Origin: Tragulus kanchil
Lineage: Eukaryota; Chordata; Mammalia; Artiodactyla; Tragulidae
Length of the DNA stretch: 64,000 nt
Assembly (NCBI GenBank): GCA_022376925.1
Contig: JAIOJX010000002.1
Span: forward strand, 37,844,501-37,908,500
Direction: 5' to 3'
Part shown: piece by piece, positions 24,779-37,096 of the stretch
How positions within the stretch are numbered: position 1 is the first letter of the stretch
Layout: each line of letters begins with the position of its first letter
Translations under genes and position numbers: made by a program
The notes under the pieces: model-generated
What the model saw: only the letters and a program-made list of their open reading frames with translations
Told to the model about the DNA's origin: nothing
Database searches by the model: none

Positions 24779-24902
24779 TCAGGACTTCCCTGATGGTCCA
24801 GGGGTTAAGACTCTGTACTTCCATTGCAGGGGCTGTGGGTTCAATCCCTGGTCAGGGAACTAAGATCCCAGAAGCTGGGTGGCACAGTCAAAAAACCAAA
24901 AA
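24779..24902 (+). mobile_element. Short CHR-type tRNA SINE (D10 copy)
   Basis: Duplicate of the element at 23686 with a shorter A run. Confidence 0.88.
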
Positions 24903-24995
24903 AGGAAAGGGGAAAAATGGATAGATTACATAAATAGAAAAGAAAATATGCAGAATTTCATGAAGTGCGTGAAACTGATGCTAGTTAGGTAGTTA

Positions 24996-25200
24996 GTGTT
25001 AGTCCCTCCGACATGTCCAACTCTCTGTGACCCCACTGACTGGAGCCCACCAGGCTCCTCTGTCCACAGGGTTCTCCGGGCAAGAATACTGGAGTGGGTA
25101 TCCATTCCCTTCTTCAGGGAACCTACCTTGTCCAGGGATTGAAGCCAGGTCTCCTGCATTGCAGGCAGATTCTTTACTGTCTGAGCCACCAGGGAAGCCT
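24996..25200 (-). mobile_element. Bov-tA SINE (D10 copy)
   Basis: Duplicate of the element at 23903. Confidence 0.9.
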
Positions 25201-25374
25201 AAAACGGATGCTGGGAAACCTTAAGTCACAAGCAAGATAAAAGGATATTGGCCAAGAAAGACTAGATTATTGAAGAAGAGAAATTAAAAAATTATAATTA
25301 ATGACATGATAGGTACTGCTAAAGAAAATGATTTGAAGAGAACTGACTTAGAGATGCTTATGAGAAAGCTGGTG

Positions 25375-25376
<2 letters not shown>

Positions 25377-25406
<30 letters not shown>
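25377..25406 (+). repeat. (TG)n microsatellite (D10 copy)
   Basis: Duplicate of the repeat at 24284. Confidence 0.95.
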
Positions 25407-25408
<2 letters not shown>

Positions 25409-25663
25409 ATGCTTAAATAATTCTCTTTATTATCCTGCTGTGAGAGTCAAACAGAGAGCGAGAGTATTATATTATACAACTATATAATTTGTTGGTATGA
25501 GTACACCCACACCCTCCATCAACATGTGTAATTCTGTTTTATGAATCTGTTTATGGTGTAGTATAAGCTATCTCTTAACAAATATAATAAAAAACAAATC
25601 TATGTCACTATGTTTAGTTTCATCTTTTTGAGATAGAGATTAAATAAATATTTTTGGGGGGGT

Positions 25664-25912
25664 TTTCCCTGGTGGTCCAGTGGGTAAAGAGTCCGCCTTG
25701 CAGTGCAAGGGGCACTGGTTCAATCCCTGGCTGGTCTGGGAAGATCCCACATACTGAGGAGCAGCTGGACTGGTGTGTCCAATTACGAGCCAGTGCTCTG
25801 GAGCGCATGCACCCAGAGCTGGTACTCTGCAATGAGAGAGGTCATTGTGGTGGGAGGCCCACACAAGCCCTCACAGGCCAAAGAATAAGGATGGATGAAA
25901 ATAAATAAGTCA
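25664..25912 (+). mobile_element. CHR-type tRNA SINE, full length
   Basis: TTTTCCCTGGTGGTCCAGTG head, box B GGTTCAATCCCTGG, long body (GAGCAGCTGGACTGGTGTGT) and a GATGGATGAAAATAAATAAG tail. Sense-strand version of the elements at 791 and 55622. Confidence 0.88.
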
Positions 25913-25984
25913 AAAAACCAATAAAAAAAAGCCAAGATTAAATTTATTTAAATAAATATTTTTAGACCTCTTTCCTTTTCAGTG

Positions 25985-26490
25985 AAGTTTTTTTTTCAGA
26001 TCCTTTTTTAAAATTTTTTTATTTTACTTTTTACTTTTACAGAGTTTTGTTATTTATATATATGTATGATCCCAGATTAGTCATGTGTATACCCCCCCCC
26101 CTCCCATCTCACCCCTCTGGGCCATCACACAGTGCCCCTGCAGGATCCTCTTTTCTCACAGCGCAATGAAAATAGCTATTTTTTTTCACATATGATAGTA
26201 TAGGTTTTCATGCTACTTCCTTTACACCTCCCACCCACTGTTTCTTCCCCACAATGTCCATATGTCTATTCGACATGTCTGTTCATCACTTTACTGCATG
26301 TGTTATCATTACCATCCTACTAGATTCCATACATATGTGTTAGTATACTGTACTTGTCTTTCTCTTTTTGACTTATTTCACTTTTTATGATAGGTTCTAG
26401 ACCCAACCACCTCATTAGGACTGATTCTTCTGCATTTTTTTTTACAGCTGTGTAATATTCCATTGCATATATGTATGAGAGCTTTTCTTC
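25985..26490 (-). mobile_element. L1 LINE 3' end (ORF2 tail and 3' UTR)
   Basis: On the minus strand, about 26490-26330 encodes YAMEYYTAVKKNAEES then KSEISQKEKDKYSILTH, the C terminus of L1 ORF2p. The remaining antisense stretch to 25985 is A-rich L1 3' UTR. It is truncated at the 5' end, as is usual for L1. Confidence 0.85.
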
Positions 26491-26578
26491 CCCATTCATT
26501 TCAGTGAAGTTTTGACCTTTATTTGTGAGAGCTATTTTAACTTGATCTTTTCGGGTATCAATTTTCTTCAAATAGTGT

Positions 26579-26799
26579 GTATGTGCTCAGTTTCTCGGTT
26601 GTGTCTGACTCTTCACGACCTCATGGACTGTAGACCTCCAGGCTCCTGTGTCCATGGGATTCTCCAGTCAAGAATACTGGAGCGGGTTTCCAGACCCTCC
26701 TTCACGGGACGTCTGTGACCCAGGGATCAAACTGGCATCTCTTCTGTCTCCTTTATTGGCAGGCAGGTTCTTTACCGCTAACGCCACCTGAGAAGCCAG
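26579..26799 (-). mobile_element. Bov-tA SINE, full length
   Basis: Antisense: GTTGTGTCTGACTCTTCACG, TCCATGGGATTCTCCAGTCA, ending ACGCCACCTGAGAAGCC. Confidence 0.9.
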
Positions 26800-27332
26800 T
26801 TGTGCTTTAGAAGTCCCATATTTTAGAATTCTCTGATTCATTCCTTGTGGTGTTATTTAACTCGATGACATTTTCCTCCTTTTCTAGAGAGGACAGAGTG
26901 GAGAGTCCTTCAAGTTGTGCCATTTAGGAAGGTACACAGGGTCTTTCTGTGTATTTTCCATGATGCTGACACAAGCTGGTCTCTCTGTGATGACTTTTCT
27001 CATCAACCTGTTCTCACATGGCTTCGTCCGTTAATGAGCCTTGCTGAATCCATGATTTCCTTTGCAGTTTCAAAATAATGACTCTTCTATTCCTACCATT
27101 CTTTCCAGATCTATTAACTGAAATTCTTTTTGAACAAGAACCCATTGAGGAGTTACTTCACATTTTTTTCCAACCAGTCCTTTATTAATGAATATTTGGG
27201 ATGATTCCAATGTTTATTATTATAAGTAATACTGTAATGAATTGAACATTGTTTCATATTCTTTTAATGATTTTTTTTGATGCAGACCATCGTTAAAATA
27301 TTGAATTTGTTACAATATTGCTTATGCTTATC

Positions 27333-27446
27333 TTTTGTTCTTTTGTCCATGAGGCATGTGGGATCTGAACTCTCCAACCAAGGATTGAACCCACAACCCC
27401 TGCATTGGAAGTGAAGTCTTCACCACGGGACCACCAGGAAGACCCT
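27333..27446 (-). mobile_element. Short CHR-type tRNA SINE
   Basis: GGCATGTGGGATCTGAACTC, GGATTGAACCCACAACCCC and GGACCACCAGGAAGACCC, the antisense head. Confidence 0.85.
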
Positions 27447-27649
27447 GTTTCATATTTTGGAAGCATATCTCCAGGGTAATTATAAGATGTGGATTTGCTG
27501 GGTCAAGAACGGAGCAAAGATAAACGTACATATTGTTCAGTCATTGTACATTCACCCTCAATACACAAGGGCTCCTGACTCTTCCACAGCTTTCCTGACA
27601 GAAAACACTGTCAAGTGTCTGGATTTATCTACCTCAGGGTAATTCTAAG

Positions 27650-27868
27650 ATGTGCTCAGTTTCTCGGTTGTGTCTGACTCTTCACGACCTCATGGACTGT
27701 AGACCTCCAGGCTCCTGTGTCCATGGGATTCTCCAGTCAAGAATACTGGAGCGGGTTTCCAGACCCTCCTTCACGGGACGTCTGTGACCCAGGGATCAAA
27801 CTGGCATCTCTTCTGTCTCCTTTATTGGCAGGCAGGTTCTTTACCGCTAACGCCACCTGAGAAGCCAG
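27650..27868 (-). mobile_element. Bov-tA SINE (D11 copy)
   Basis: Duplicate of the element at 26579; the outermost few bases are lost at the join. Confidence 0.9.
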
Positions 27869-28403
27869 TTGTGCTTTAGAAGTCCCATATTTTAGAATTC
27901 TCTGATTCATTCCTTGTGGTGTTATTTAACTCGATGACATTTTCCTCCTTTTCTAGAGAGGACAGAGTGGAGAGTCCTTCAAGTTGTGCCATTTAGGAAG
28001 GTACACAGGGTCTTTCTGTGTATTTTCCATGATGCTGACACAAGCTGGTCTCTCTGTGATGACTTTTCTCATCAACCTGTTCTCACATGGCTTCGTCCGT
28101 TAATGAGCCTTGCTGAATCCATGATTTCCTTTGCAGTTTCAAAATAATGACTCTTCTATTCCTACCATTCTTTCCAGATCTATTAACTGAAATTCTTTTT
28201 GAACAAGAACCCATTGAGGAGTTACTTCACATTTTTTTCCAACCAGTCCTTTATTAATGAATATTTGGGATGATTCCAATGTTTATTATTATAAGTAATA
28301 CTGTAATGAATTGAACATTGTTTCATATTCTTTTAATGATTTTTTTTGATGCAGACCATCGTTAAAATATTGAATTTGTTACAATATTGCTTATGCTTAT
28401 CTT

Positions 28404-28517
28404 TTGTTCTTTTGTCCATGAGGCATGTGGGATCTGAACTCTCCAACCAAGGATTGAACCCACAACCCCTGCATTGGAAGTGAAGTCTTCACCACGGGAC
28501 CACCAGGGAAGACCCTG
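28404..28517 (-). mobile_element. Short CHR-type tRNA SINE (D11 copy)
   Basis: Duplicate of the element at 27333. Confidence 0.85.
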
Positions 28518-28696
28518 TTTCATATTTTGGAAGCATATCTCCAGGGTAATTCTAAGATGTGGATTTGCTGGGTCAAGAACGGAGCAAAGATAAACGTACA
28601 TATTGTTCAGTCATTGTACATTCACCCTCAATACACAAGGGCTCCTGACTCTTTTCCACAGCTTTCCTGACAGAAAACACTGTCAAGTGTCTGGAT

Positions 28697-29335
28697 TCTT
28701 GTCAATGTTACAGGAAGAGTACCTCAGAGTGTTGCTCTTACTGGAGGGAGGCAGCCATTTTTGTATGTTTCATATGCCAACAGAGACTGTTGTCAGACTT
28801 CTGGGCTTTTTTAGAGTAAAGCATTTAATTAAATTCACCATGTAACCTGCCAATTTGGAAACCTACATGTATTTTTAGAATTAAAAATTTGGTTGCACGA
28901 AAGGAAAAATATGAGAAAAACTTGCAAGCTCATTTTTTTTCTGGAATGTACAGGAGGGAGGGCTCCCTTGGATAATTAAATCTCTCAGTGCACCTGGCAA
29001 CACACAGGAGCCAATGCACTGTCAAGGTCACCGCGATGGCCCTGGGGAAGCAGTCACCTCCAGGTGGCTTAAGGCCAGAAGCTGGTGTATGGAGAAGACC
29101 AGCAGGAGCAAGCAAAACAGTGTTGTGAAAATCAAGATGTGGGAAAGTGATTCAAATAACTTGTGTACAGAGCACTGAGGTTTAGTGCGAACAGAGTTCT
29201 TTCTCCACCCCTACAGTCTACACTTACTCAGACAGAAGGAGTAAGTTCCAAAGACTCCGTTTTACAACCTCAGGCTCTCCTACATGTTGAGGAAAATAAC
29301 CATTTGATACAAAGCTATAATGTATGTTGTGTTTG
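28697..29335. other. Intron, no feature recognised
   Basis: Single-copy sequence, AT-rich at 28800-28930; nothing recognised. Confidence 0.6.
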
Positions 29336-29530
29336 CAAGGTGGCTCCGTGGTAAAGAATCCACCTGCCAATGTAGAGATGTGGATTCAATCTCTGAGTCA
29401 GAAAGATCCACTTGAGGAGGAAATGGCAACCCACTCCAGTCTTCTTTCCTGGAAAATCCCATAGACAGCGGAGCCTGGTGGACTACAGTCCGTAAGGTTG
29501 TAGAGAGTCACACATGGCCAAACACACATG
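29336..29530 (+). mobile_element. Bov-tA SINE
   Basis: CAAGGTGGCTCCGTGGTAAA head, CCCACTCCAGTCTTCTTTCC core and a short ACACACATGCA tail; moderately diverged. Confidence 0.88.
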
Positions 29531-30224
29531 CATCATGTATATCGACAGAACAAAACTGCAGTGCTTTATTTGTGAAGAACCCATTGCAGTATTCTCCAAC
29601 TTGATGCGAACAGGAGATGAAAAATACTAATTTATTTTGATATGAAAATTACATGTATTATTAAAGCTTATATAGGTAGTCATAAACTTTACATTAACCT
29701 GACTCCCTCAGTTTTTCAAAGTGATTCACAAAAACACCAGGAGGCCAAGGTCTTAACTAGAGTTAGAAAGAATTTTCTTTTTGATTTTAAACATGCCTCA
29801 GCCAGATACCTCTGCAGGTTCACACGTGAGGGGTTAAATTTGACCTCTTGACCTCTGCGCAAGCTTACTGGAAGTGTAGACAACCACAGGCCAGTTTCCA
29901 TTTGTCAAAATTTGGTTCTTTTCCTTAGCATTTCACCCTGGGTTCAGGGGTTACTGCTGAGGCCTGGGTACAACTTGCACATAATACTTTGAGCTCAGAA
30001 GCCAGCCTCTGGCAGGGACCCTGACAGCGTGCCTTGGGCAGACAGAGAGAAAGTAAGATATCAGATATCAGGTTTGAGCAGGCTCTGGCCACCTGAGGGC
30101 ATGGATGTGTTTCCTGGTAACTGCAAGGAGCAGTAACTACTCAGGGTGAACACAGGCTGTCAAGGACTTAAAGACAGGCTTGCAGCTTCACTTTGCTTCA
30201 AAAGATATTTAATAATAAGCACAG
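29531..30224. other. Intron, no feature recognised
   Basis: Single-copy, mixed composition; nothing recognised apart from the MIR remnant just after it. Confidence 0.6.
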
Positions 30225-30290
30225 GGATGAGAAGAGCCTGGCAAACTAGAGGCACTCAATAAATATTTGCTAAACGAGTAAATGACTGCG
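30225..30290 (-). mobile_element. MIR remnant
   Basis: GAGCCTGGCAAACTAGAGGC then ACTCAATAAATATTTGCTAA, the reverse of the MIR 5' part. Confidence 0.55.
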
Positions 30291-30528
30291 AAACCCCAGA
30301 GCAGACTCCACAGGAGATAAAATCCAGCACCGACTTTCTGTTTCTCACTTGTATGACTTGCATTCATGTTCTTTCTTTACTCCTTGCCAGTTGATTTATT
30401 CCATTTTTCCCTTTTAAATTCCATATGAAAAGACACTTTGTCCAGTACCTTTTCTGTTGGATTCTAGGAGACAGAGTTCATTAGCTACTATGTAATCTTC
30501 ATCTCACAGGACCCCTTATTTGATTTTG

Positions 30529-30726
30529 TGTGTGTTCAGTTGCTAAGTAGTGTCTGACTCTTTATGATCCCATGGACTGTTGCCCACCAGGCTCCTCCAT
30601 GCATGGGATTCTCCAGTCCAGAACACTGAGGTGGGTTGCCATGCCCTCCTCTGGGGGCTCTTCCCAGCCCAGGGATTGAATCTATGTCTCCGGTGTCTCC
30701 TGCATTGCAGGTGCACTGCTGAGCCC
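30529..30726 (-). mobile_element. Bov-tA SINE
   Basis: GTGTCTGACTCTTTATGATC, GCATGGGATTCTCCAGTCC and a doubled GTCTCCGGTGTCTCCTGCAT head region. Confidence 0.88.
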
Positions 30727-30734
30727 TTACTTTT

Positions 30735-30862
30735 TTATTTACTTTAAAATTAATTTTTACTGGCGTATAGCTGATTTACACTGCTATGTTAGTTTCTGGT
30801 GTACAGCAAGGTGAATCAGTTTTACATATACATACATCCACTCTTTTAAAGATTCTTTTCCT
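30735..30862 (-). mobile_element. L1 LINE 3' UTR fragment
   Basis: GTATAGCTGATTTACACTGC then GTTTCTGGTGTACAGCAAGG and TTTTACATATACATACATCC, a common antisense L1 3' UTR motif in artiodactyls. Confidence 0.75.
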
Positions 30863-31046
30863 GTAGTGGTCATTCGCAGGGCTTCTGACAAGAGAGCTTT
30901 TAGTAAAAAAAACACCGGTCTCTTTATAAGAATCACTTTCTGCTTGACTCATATTACACATTTGGATAACCCTTCTTTACTACACATTTTTACATTTTCC
31001 AAAAATCACACCTGCTCTTAAAGAAAAAACATACTATTTGTCATAT

Positions 31047-31711
31047 TGTTGCTGTTTGGTCACTAAGTTATGGCTGACTCTTTGCAACCCCATGGACTGT
31101 AGCACTCCAGGATCTCCTGCCCTTCACTATCTCCTGGAGTCTGCTTATATTTATGTCCACTGAGGTGGTGATACTATCTAACCATCTCATCCTCTGTTGT
31201 CCCCTTCTCCTCCTGCCTTCAATCTTTCCCAGCATTGGGATCTTTTCTAATGATTCAGCTCTTTGCATCAGGTGGCCAAAGTATTGGAGCTTCAACTTCA
31301 GCATCAGTTCTTCCAATGAATATTTAGGGTTGATTTTCTTTAGGATTGACTGGTTTAATCTCCTTGCTGTCCAAGGGACTCTCAAGATTTTTCTCTAGCA
31401 CCACATTTTGAAAGCATCAGTTCTTCAGCGTTCAGCTTTCTTTACGGTCCAGCTCTCACATCGTTACATGACTACCGGAAACGCCATAGTTTAGACTATA
31501 TAGACCTTTGTTGACAAAGTGATGTCTCTTTTTAATACACGTATCTAGTCTGTCATCGCTTTCCTTCCAAGGAACAAGTGTCTTTTAATTTCATGGCTGC
31601 GCTCACTGTCCGCAGTGATTTTCGAGCCCAAGAATATAAAATCTGTCACTGTTCCCACTTTCTTTCCCCCTGTATTTGCCATGAAGTGATGGAACCAGGT
31701 GCCATGATGGA
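31047..31711 (-). mobile_element. BovB LINE, 3' 0.67 kb
   Basis: On the minus strand the reading order is TVTDFIFLGSKIT, SHEIKRHLFLGRKAMTD, then after frame breaks VPWTARRLNQSILKKI, EELMLKLKLQYFGHLM and RRGQQRMRWLDSITTS, ending VHGVAKSQP. This is the C-terminal end of the BovB reverse transcriptase followed by its short 3' tail. It is inactive because of frameshifts and 5' truncation, and is the longest BovB piece here. Confidence 0.93.
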
Positions 31712-32767
31712 AATTCCCTAAGAGGAGCTCCTGGTATATTTTTAGCCATGACACTCGCTCACCACGCTTACCCACGGAATCTGTTTTGGAGGTGACAATA
31801 ATTATTCGTACAGTGGGTGTATTTGCTAAAGAAACGGGCTTACTACCTTGTAAATACACCTCGTGTGGGCTGAGGGACGCTTTCCGAGGCTCCTTGCAGT
31901 CACTGTCAGCTGTTGGCTTCGGCCGAGTTTCTCAACAGCCTGTATTTACTGTCATTACACCCAATTCCCTGTTGACTAATTGGTAGGTAAATGTTTGCAA
32001 GGTGTTCTGCCGACTCCCAGTTTTCAGGGATCCTTCTCCTCCAGTCGGAATAAATTTAACTCCTTCAGTCATTCTACCCAATGGTTCAGTTAAAACCAAA
32101 GTCAAAAGTCCAGAGTCCTCCCTGAAATGGCCACTTCTCATCCTACCTTTGGGGTATTATTTTCTCCCTTGGTAGAAATGGTCCAGCAGTCAAATGGTAA
32201 GTTGCAAGGCTGCTATTTCTATGACTCATTTGCTCTGACCCCGCTGGCCTTCCTGCTCTAACCATGACTCTGCAAGGTAAACACAGCCAATGAAATGTAA
32301 CATAACACACTTGACACCTTACCCAGTGTCTCCAAAGCACACTTCCTTTTCCCCTAGAGAAGTGGAGAAGGTGTTCCAGGCTGATTTTGTTGCCTAAGAT
32401 CTGACTCCAGAGGTGTTTCCAAGCTCAGCCCCCAATTTCCATGAACGACCCTGCTGGTCTCCTCCAGGCACGCAGAGCAAGCTGCTGCTCCTGAAACACG
32501 CCCTCCCGCCCTGTGCTCTGGCACGGGCTGTTTCTCCTGCTGAGAAGTCCTCCCCTTCCATGTCTCTCTGCAGCCACATTCTACACGTCCCCAGATGATG
32601 TGGGAACACGGGTGACGATCTGCGAGAGAGACATGCAGATTAGGGCTCAGGATTCTAACTCGACTTCCCCCCTTGCGAAACAAGCCTCAAAACATAAGAC
32701 AAAATGGGACACCGTTCACGGCGAATGCAGTCTGCAGTACAGAGATGTGGATATGGGTGCTGTTTCT

Positions 32768-32868
32768 GCAGTCAGATTGCCTGTGTTTCAATGCCAGTTC
32801 TGTCTTTTTTTTCTTTCTGCGACCTTACACAAGCTATTTTTCTGCAGTCCTATTTCCTTTCCCTGGGT
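32768..32868 (-). mobile_element. MIR remnant
   Basis: CAGATTGCCTGTGTTTCAAT, CCAGTTCTGTC, GCGACCTTACACAAGCTATT and CCTATTTCC follow the antisense MIR core. D12 copy at 33885-33985. Confidence 0.6.
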
Positions 32869-33044
32869 CAGCTTCCTGGTAGCTCAGTCCGCAAGGCCTC
32901 TGCCTGCAGTGTGGGAGACCTAGGTCTGATCCCTGGGTTGGAGAGATCCCCTGGAGAAGGGAGTGCTAACCCACTCCAGTATTCTAGCTAGAAAAGTCCA
33001 GGAACGGAGGAGCCTAGTGGACCACAGCCCATGAGGTCACAAAG
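32869..33044 (+). mobile_element. Bov-tA SINE, cut at D12 join
   Basis: CTTCCTGGTAGCTCAGTCCG head and BovA core to GAGGTCACAAAG. The tail is missing and several small errors distinguish it from the copy at 33988. Confidence 0.88.
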
Positions 33045-33987
33045 TTTCTCAACAGCCTGTATTTACTGTCATTACACCCAATTCCCTGTTGACTAATTGG
33101 TAGGTAAATGTTTGCAAGGTGTTCTGCCGACTCCCAGTTTTCAGGGATCCTTCTCCTCCAGTCGGAATAAATTTAACTCCTTCAGTCATTCTACCCAATG
33201 GTTCAGTTAAAACCAAAGTCAAAAGTCCAGAGTCCTCCCTGAAATGGCCACTTCTCATCCTACCTTTGGGGTATTATTTTCTCCCTTGGTAGAAATGGTC
33301 CAGCAGTCAAATGGTAAGTTGCAAGGCTGCTATTTCTATGACTCATTTGCTCTGACCCCGCTGGCCTTCCTGCTCTAACCATGACTCTGCAAGGTAAACA
33401 CAGCCAATGAAATGTAACATAACACACTTGACACCTTACCCAGTGTCTCCAAAGCACACTTCCTTTTCCCCTAGAGAAGTGGAGAAGGTGTTCCAGGCTG
33501 ATTTTGTTGCCTAAGATCTGACTCCAGAGGTGTTTCCAAGCTCAGCCCCCAATTTCCATGAACGACCCTGCTGGTCTTCTCCAGGCACGCAGAGCAAGCT
33601 GCTGCTCCTGAAACACGCCCTCCCGCCCTGTGCTCTGGCACGGGCTGTTTCTCCTGCTGAGAAGTCCTCCCCTTCCATGTCTCTCTGCAGCCACATTCTA
33701 CACGTCCCCAGATGATGTGGGAACACGGGTGACGATCTGCGAGAGAGACATGCAGATTAGGGCTCAGGATTCTAACTCGACTTCCCCCCTTGCGAAACAA
33801 GCCTCAAAACATAAGACAAAATGGGACACCGTTCACGGCGAATGCAGTCTGCAGTACAGAGACGTGGATATGGGTGCTGTTTCTGCAGTCAGATTGCCTG
33901 TGTTTCAATGCCAGTTCTGTCTTTTTTTTCTTTCTGCGACCTTACACAAGCTATTTTTCTGCAGTCCTATTTCCTTTCCCTGGGTCA

Positions 33988-34189
33988 GCTTCCCTGGTAG
34001 CTCAGTCAGTAAGGACTCTGCCTGCAGTGTGGGAGACCTAGGTCTGATCCCTGGGTTGGAGAGATCCCCTGGAGAAGGGAGTGGTAACTCACTCCAGTAT
34101 TCTAGCTAGAAAAGTCCAGGAACGGAGGAGCCTAGTGGACCACAGCCCATGAGGTCACAAAGACTCAGACACAACTGAGTGACAGAACA
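33988..34189 (+). mobile_element. Bov-tA SINE, full length
   Basis: CTTCCCTGGTAGCTCAGTCA head through the BovA core to AGACACAACTGAGTGACAG. Complete version of the element at 32869. Confidence 0.9.
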
Positions 34190-34198
34190 CATTTCCTC

Positions 34199-36347
34199 TT
34201 AAGTGACATTGAGATAGTAAAGCACACCCTCCTCTTCTTGTCACTCTTGCATAAAATGGGAACAATATTAGAGCTTTTAAAGATCACTAAGGGCGTGGCT
34301 AAATGAAATTCACACCTAAACAATGAGGACATTATTCTAATGATCAGGAAAATGGAGATCACTTGAGAAATGTTAGTTATTTAACACTCATCATCTAAGT
34401 AAATTCCAGATCATGGCACCAAATTACCAAAAATAATAATGAGTCACACCAAAAAATAAAATATCTCCAACCCCAAATTCCTACATAATCAAATGCCCAC
34501 ATGAATGTGTTTCAGTGGGTTTCCCTTACACTGGTTAAGTGGTTTATGTTCCTTCTTGGCACTTAGTTCCTGTAGCTTTGGCTGGGTGTACTGAGGATCA
34601 AAAAATGAGAGAGATGAACTTTGAGATAGGCAAGTGCACTTAGGCAGATCAGCGCTGGAGGAAGGCAGTTGCTTTTGGTCCATTCAGTTCTGAGCATTTG
34701 ACATTCATCCACCCCTCAAGCTTTGCCCTGCTCTGTGGCGTCAGCATCTACACCTTTGACTCCCCTCCCCCACCCCAGCCCACCACCCTCAAGTTTTTGG
34801 GAATGACTGAGATCAGGTGCCTAATGTCCTGAGTGACAAAAGAGGAGACGCTAAAAAAAACAGCAAGTGTCAATGAATGGAATTTCCCTCCAGAATACCC
34901 GCTGAGAAAGCTTGGCAGTAGTTGGGCACCCACCCAACCTTCTGTAACAAAGCAATTTTTTTTTACCAACCGATTTTCCACCTTTAGGCTGTTGTAGGTG
35001 TCAATGGAATCAATGCTTAATTGAAATCTTCCAGAATCAAAGCTCTGACCTTCTCAATGCCCTCCTGTTCTCCTCCTGCTAATGGCTCCACTGCAGTCTC
35101 TTGGCAACACTAAGAGTCACGTTTATTGCTACAAACTCTAAAACACACCACCTCAGCCACCTCAGCCCACATATATCAACCCTCGGTAACTCAGGATCAT
35201 ATTTTATTCTGCTCCTCAAAGCCTAGTAGCTAGCATTTTATTCTTCGGCTTTTACTTGCTCCTATAGGGGTGGCCCAAAAAAATAACATTGCACACTTTA
35301 AGTGACATTGAGATAGTAAAGCACACCCTCCTCTTCTTGTCACTCTTGCATAAAATGGGAACAATATTAGAGCTTTTAAAGATCACTAAGGGCGTGGCTA
35401 AATGAAATTCACACCTAAACAATGAGGACATTATTCTAATGATCAGGAAAATGGAGATCACTTGAGAAATGTTAGTTATTTAACACTCATCATCTAAGTA
35501 AATTCCAGATCATGGCACCAAATTACCAAAAATAATAATGAGTCACACCAAAAAATAAAATATCTCCAACCCCAAATTCCTACATAATCAAATGCCCACA
35601 TGAATGTGTTTCAGTGGGTTTCCCTTACACTGGTTAAGTGGTTTATGTTCCTTCTTGGCACTTAGTTCCTGTAGCTTTGGCTGGGTGTACTGAGGATCAA
35701 AAAATGAGAGAGATGAACTTTGAGATAGGCAAGTGCACTTAGGCAGATCAGCGCTGGAGGAAGGCAGTTGCTTTTGGTCCATTCAGTTCTGAGCATTTGA
35801 CATTCATCCACCCCTCAAGCTTTGCCCTGCTCTGTGGCGTCAGCATCTACACCTTTGACTCCCCTCCCCCACCCCAGCCCACCACCCTCAAGTTTTTGGG
35901 AATGACTGAGATCAGGTGCCTAATGTCCTGAGTGACAAAAGAGGAGACGCTAAAAAACAGCAAGTGTCAATGAAGGGAAATTTCCCTCCAGAATACCCGC
36001 TGAGAAAGCTTGGCAGTAGTTGGGCACCCACCCAACCTTCTGTAACAAAGCAATTTTTTTTTACCAACCGATTTTCCACCTTTAGGCTGTTGTAGGTGTC
36101 AATGGAATCAATGCTTAATTGAAATCTTCCAGAATCAAAGCTCTGACCTTCTCAATGCCCTCCTGTTCTCCTCCTGCTAATGGCTCCACTGCAGTCTCTT
36201 GGCAACACTAAGAGTCACGTTTATTGCTACAAACTCTAAAACACACCACCTCAGCCACCTCAGCCCACATATATCACCCCTCGGTAACTCAGGATCATAT
36301 TTTATTCTGCTCCTCAAAGCCTAGTAGCTAGCATTTTATTCTTCGGC
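34199..36347 (+). repeat. Duplication D13 (1.1 kb, two copies)
   Basis: Copy 1 is 34199-35249 and copy 2 is 35298-36347, offset 1099. Between them lie 48 bases (35250-35297) with no match in copy 2. Unique intron sequence, no gene recognised. Confidence 0.97.
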
Positions 36348-36892
36348 GTATGTTCACACCAGCATTTAAAAAGTGGTTCTCTAAAAATAAATGCTGCCAC
36401 TTTGTGTAATCATGTCATGTTCAGAGTAATCTTGTTCCAGGTCAGTGATCACTCCCATTCATGACTGCAGGTTCATGCTAGAATAGAGGTAAATACCAGT
36501 CACACTTGGCATTCTTCTACTCAAATATCAAACCTCAGAATCAGAAAAATAATTACTGCCTTTCTTGGCCACTTAGGATGAGAAAAGTTGACAAAGGCAT
36601 TTCCAGTTGTAATGTTAGGAAGATTTAAAGGATAACTCTCTTCTTTAATATCAATGTTTAGAATCTGCCTCCTATTTAACGTTTCGGAGGAAACACAGTA
36701 TCAGTGGAAGACAAGACACAGGTCTCTTTCTGACCCTGATCAGACATCTCTCAGTCCCAGGGCTTGACCTCCTTCGAGCTCTGCTCCCCATTTGGAAAAT
36801 AAGGAGACGACGGGAGATGTCACTGTGGGGAGAGGAAGCGGAGTGACTGCGTGGCAGGGCTTTGATGAAACAATGCCAGGTGAAATGTGTAT

Positions 36893-37096
36893 CAGGCTTG
36901 CCTGAAGGCTCAGACGGTAAAGAATCTGCCTGCAATACAGGAGATGCAGGTTCAGTCCCTGGGTTGGGAAGATCCCCTGGATAAGGGCATGGCCACCCAC
37001 TCCAGTACTCTTGTCTGGAGAATCCCATGGACAGAGGAGCCTGGCGGGCTATTGTTTATGAAGTCACAAAGAGGCAGAGATGACTGAGCAACTCAC
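36893..37096 (+). mobile_element. Bov-tA SINE, full length
   Basis: GGCTTGCCTGAAGGCTCAGA head, GGTTCAGTCCCTGGG, CTGGAGAATCCCATGGACAG and a GACTGAGCAACTCAC end. Confidence 0.9.

Larger units (their letters stand above)
23525..25719 (+). repeat. Duplication D10 (1.1 kb, two copies)
   Basis: Copy 1 is 23525-24627 and copy 2 is 24628-25719; the offset falls from 1103 to 1093 through small deletions at the start of copy 2 (24640-24680). Each copy has a CHR-type SINE, a Bov-tA SINE and a TG microsatellite. A second CHR-type SINE is cut off at the join in copy 1 and continues intact after copy 2. Confidence 0.97.
26581..28696 (+). repeat. Duplication D11 (1.07 kb, two copies)
   Basis: Copy 1 is 26581-27625 and copy 2 is 27650-28696, offset about 1070. 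Bases 27626-27649 form a short unmatched junction. Each copy has a Bov-tA SINE and a short CHR-type SINE; the rest is AT-rich unique sequence. Confidence 0.97.
31927..34162 (+). repeat. Duplication D12 (1.12 kb, two copies)
   Basis: Copy 1 is 31927-33044 and copy 2 is 33044-34162, offset 1117-1118. The join falls inside a Bov-tA SINE, which is complete only after copy 2. Copy 1 has several small errors within this SINE (32875-32905). Confidence 0.97.

Noticed and set aside
25664..25912. tRNA gene suggested by box A/box B-like motifs in the SINE heads
   Set aside because: These motifs belong to tRNA-derived SINEs; there is no intact cloverleaf or anticodon arm.
31068..31859. Two minus-strand frames that look like a reverse transcriptase gene
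   Set aside because: They are the frameshifted end of a 5'-truncated BovB LINE, not an active gene; the part beyond 31711 does not match BovB.
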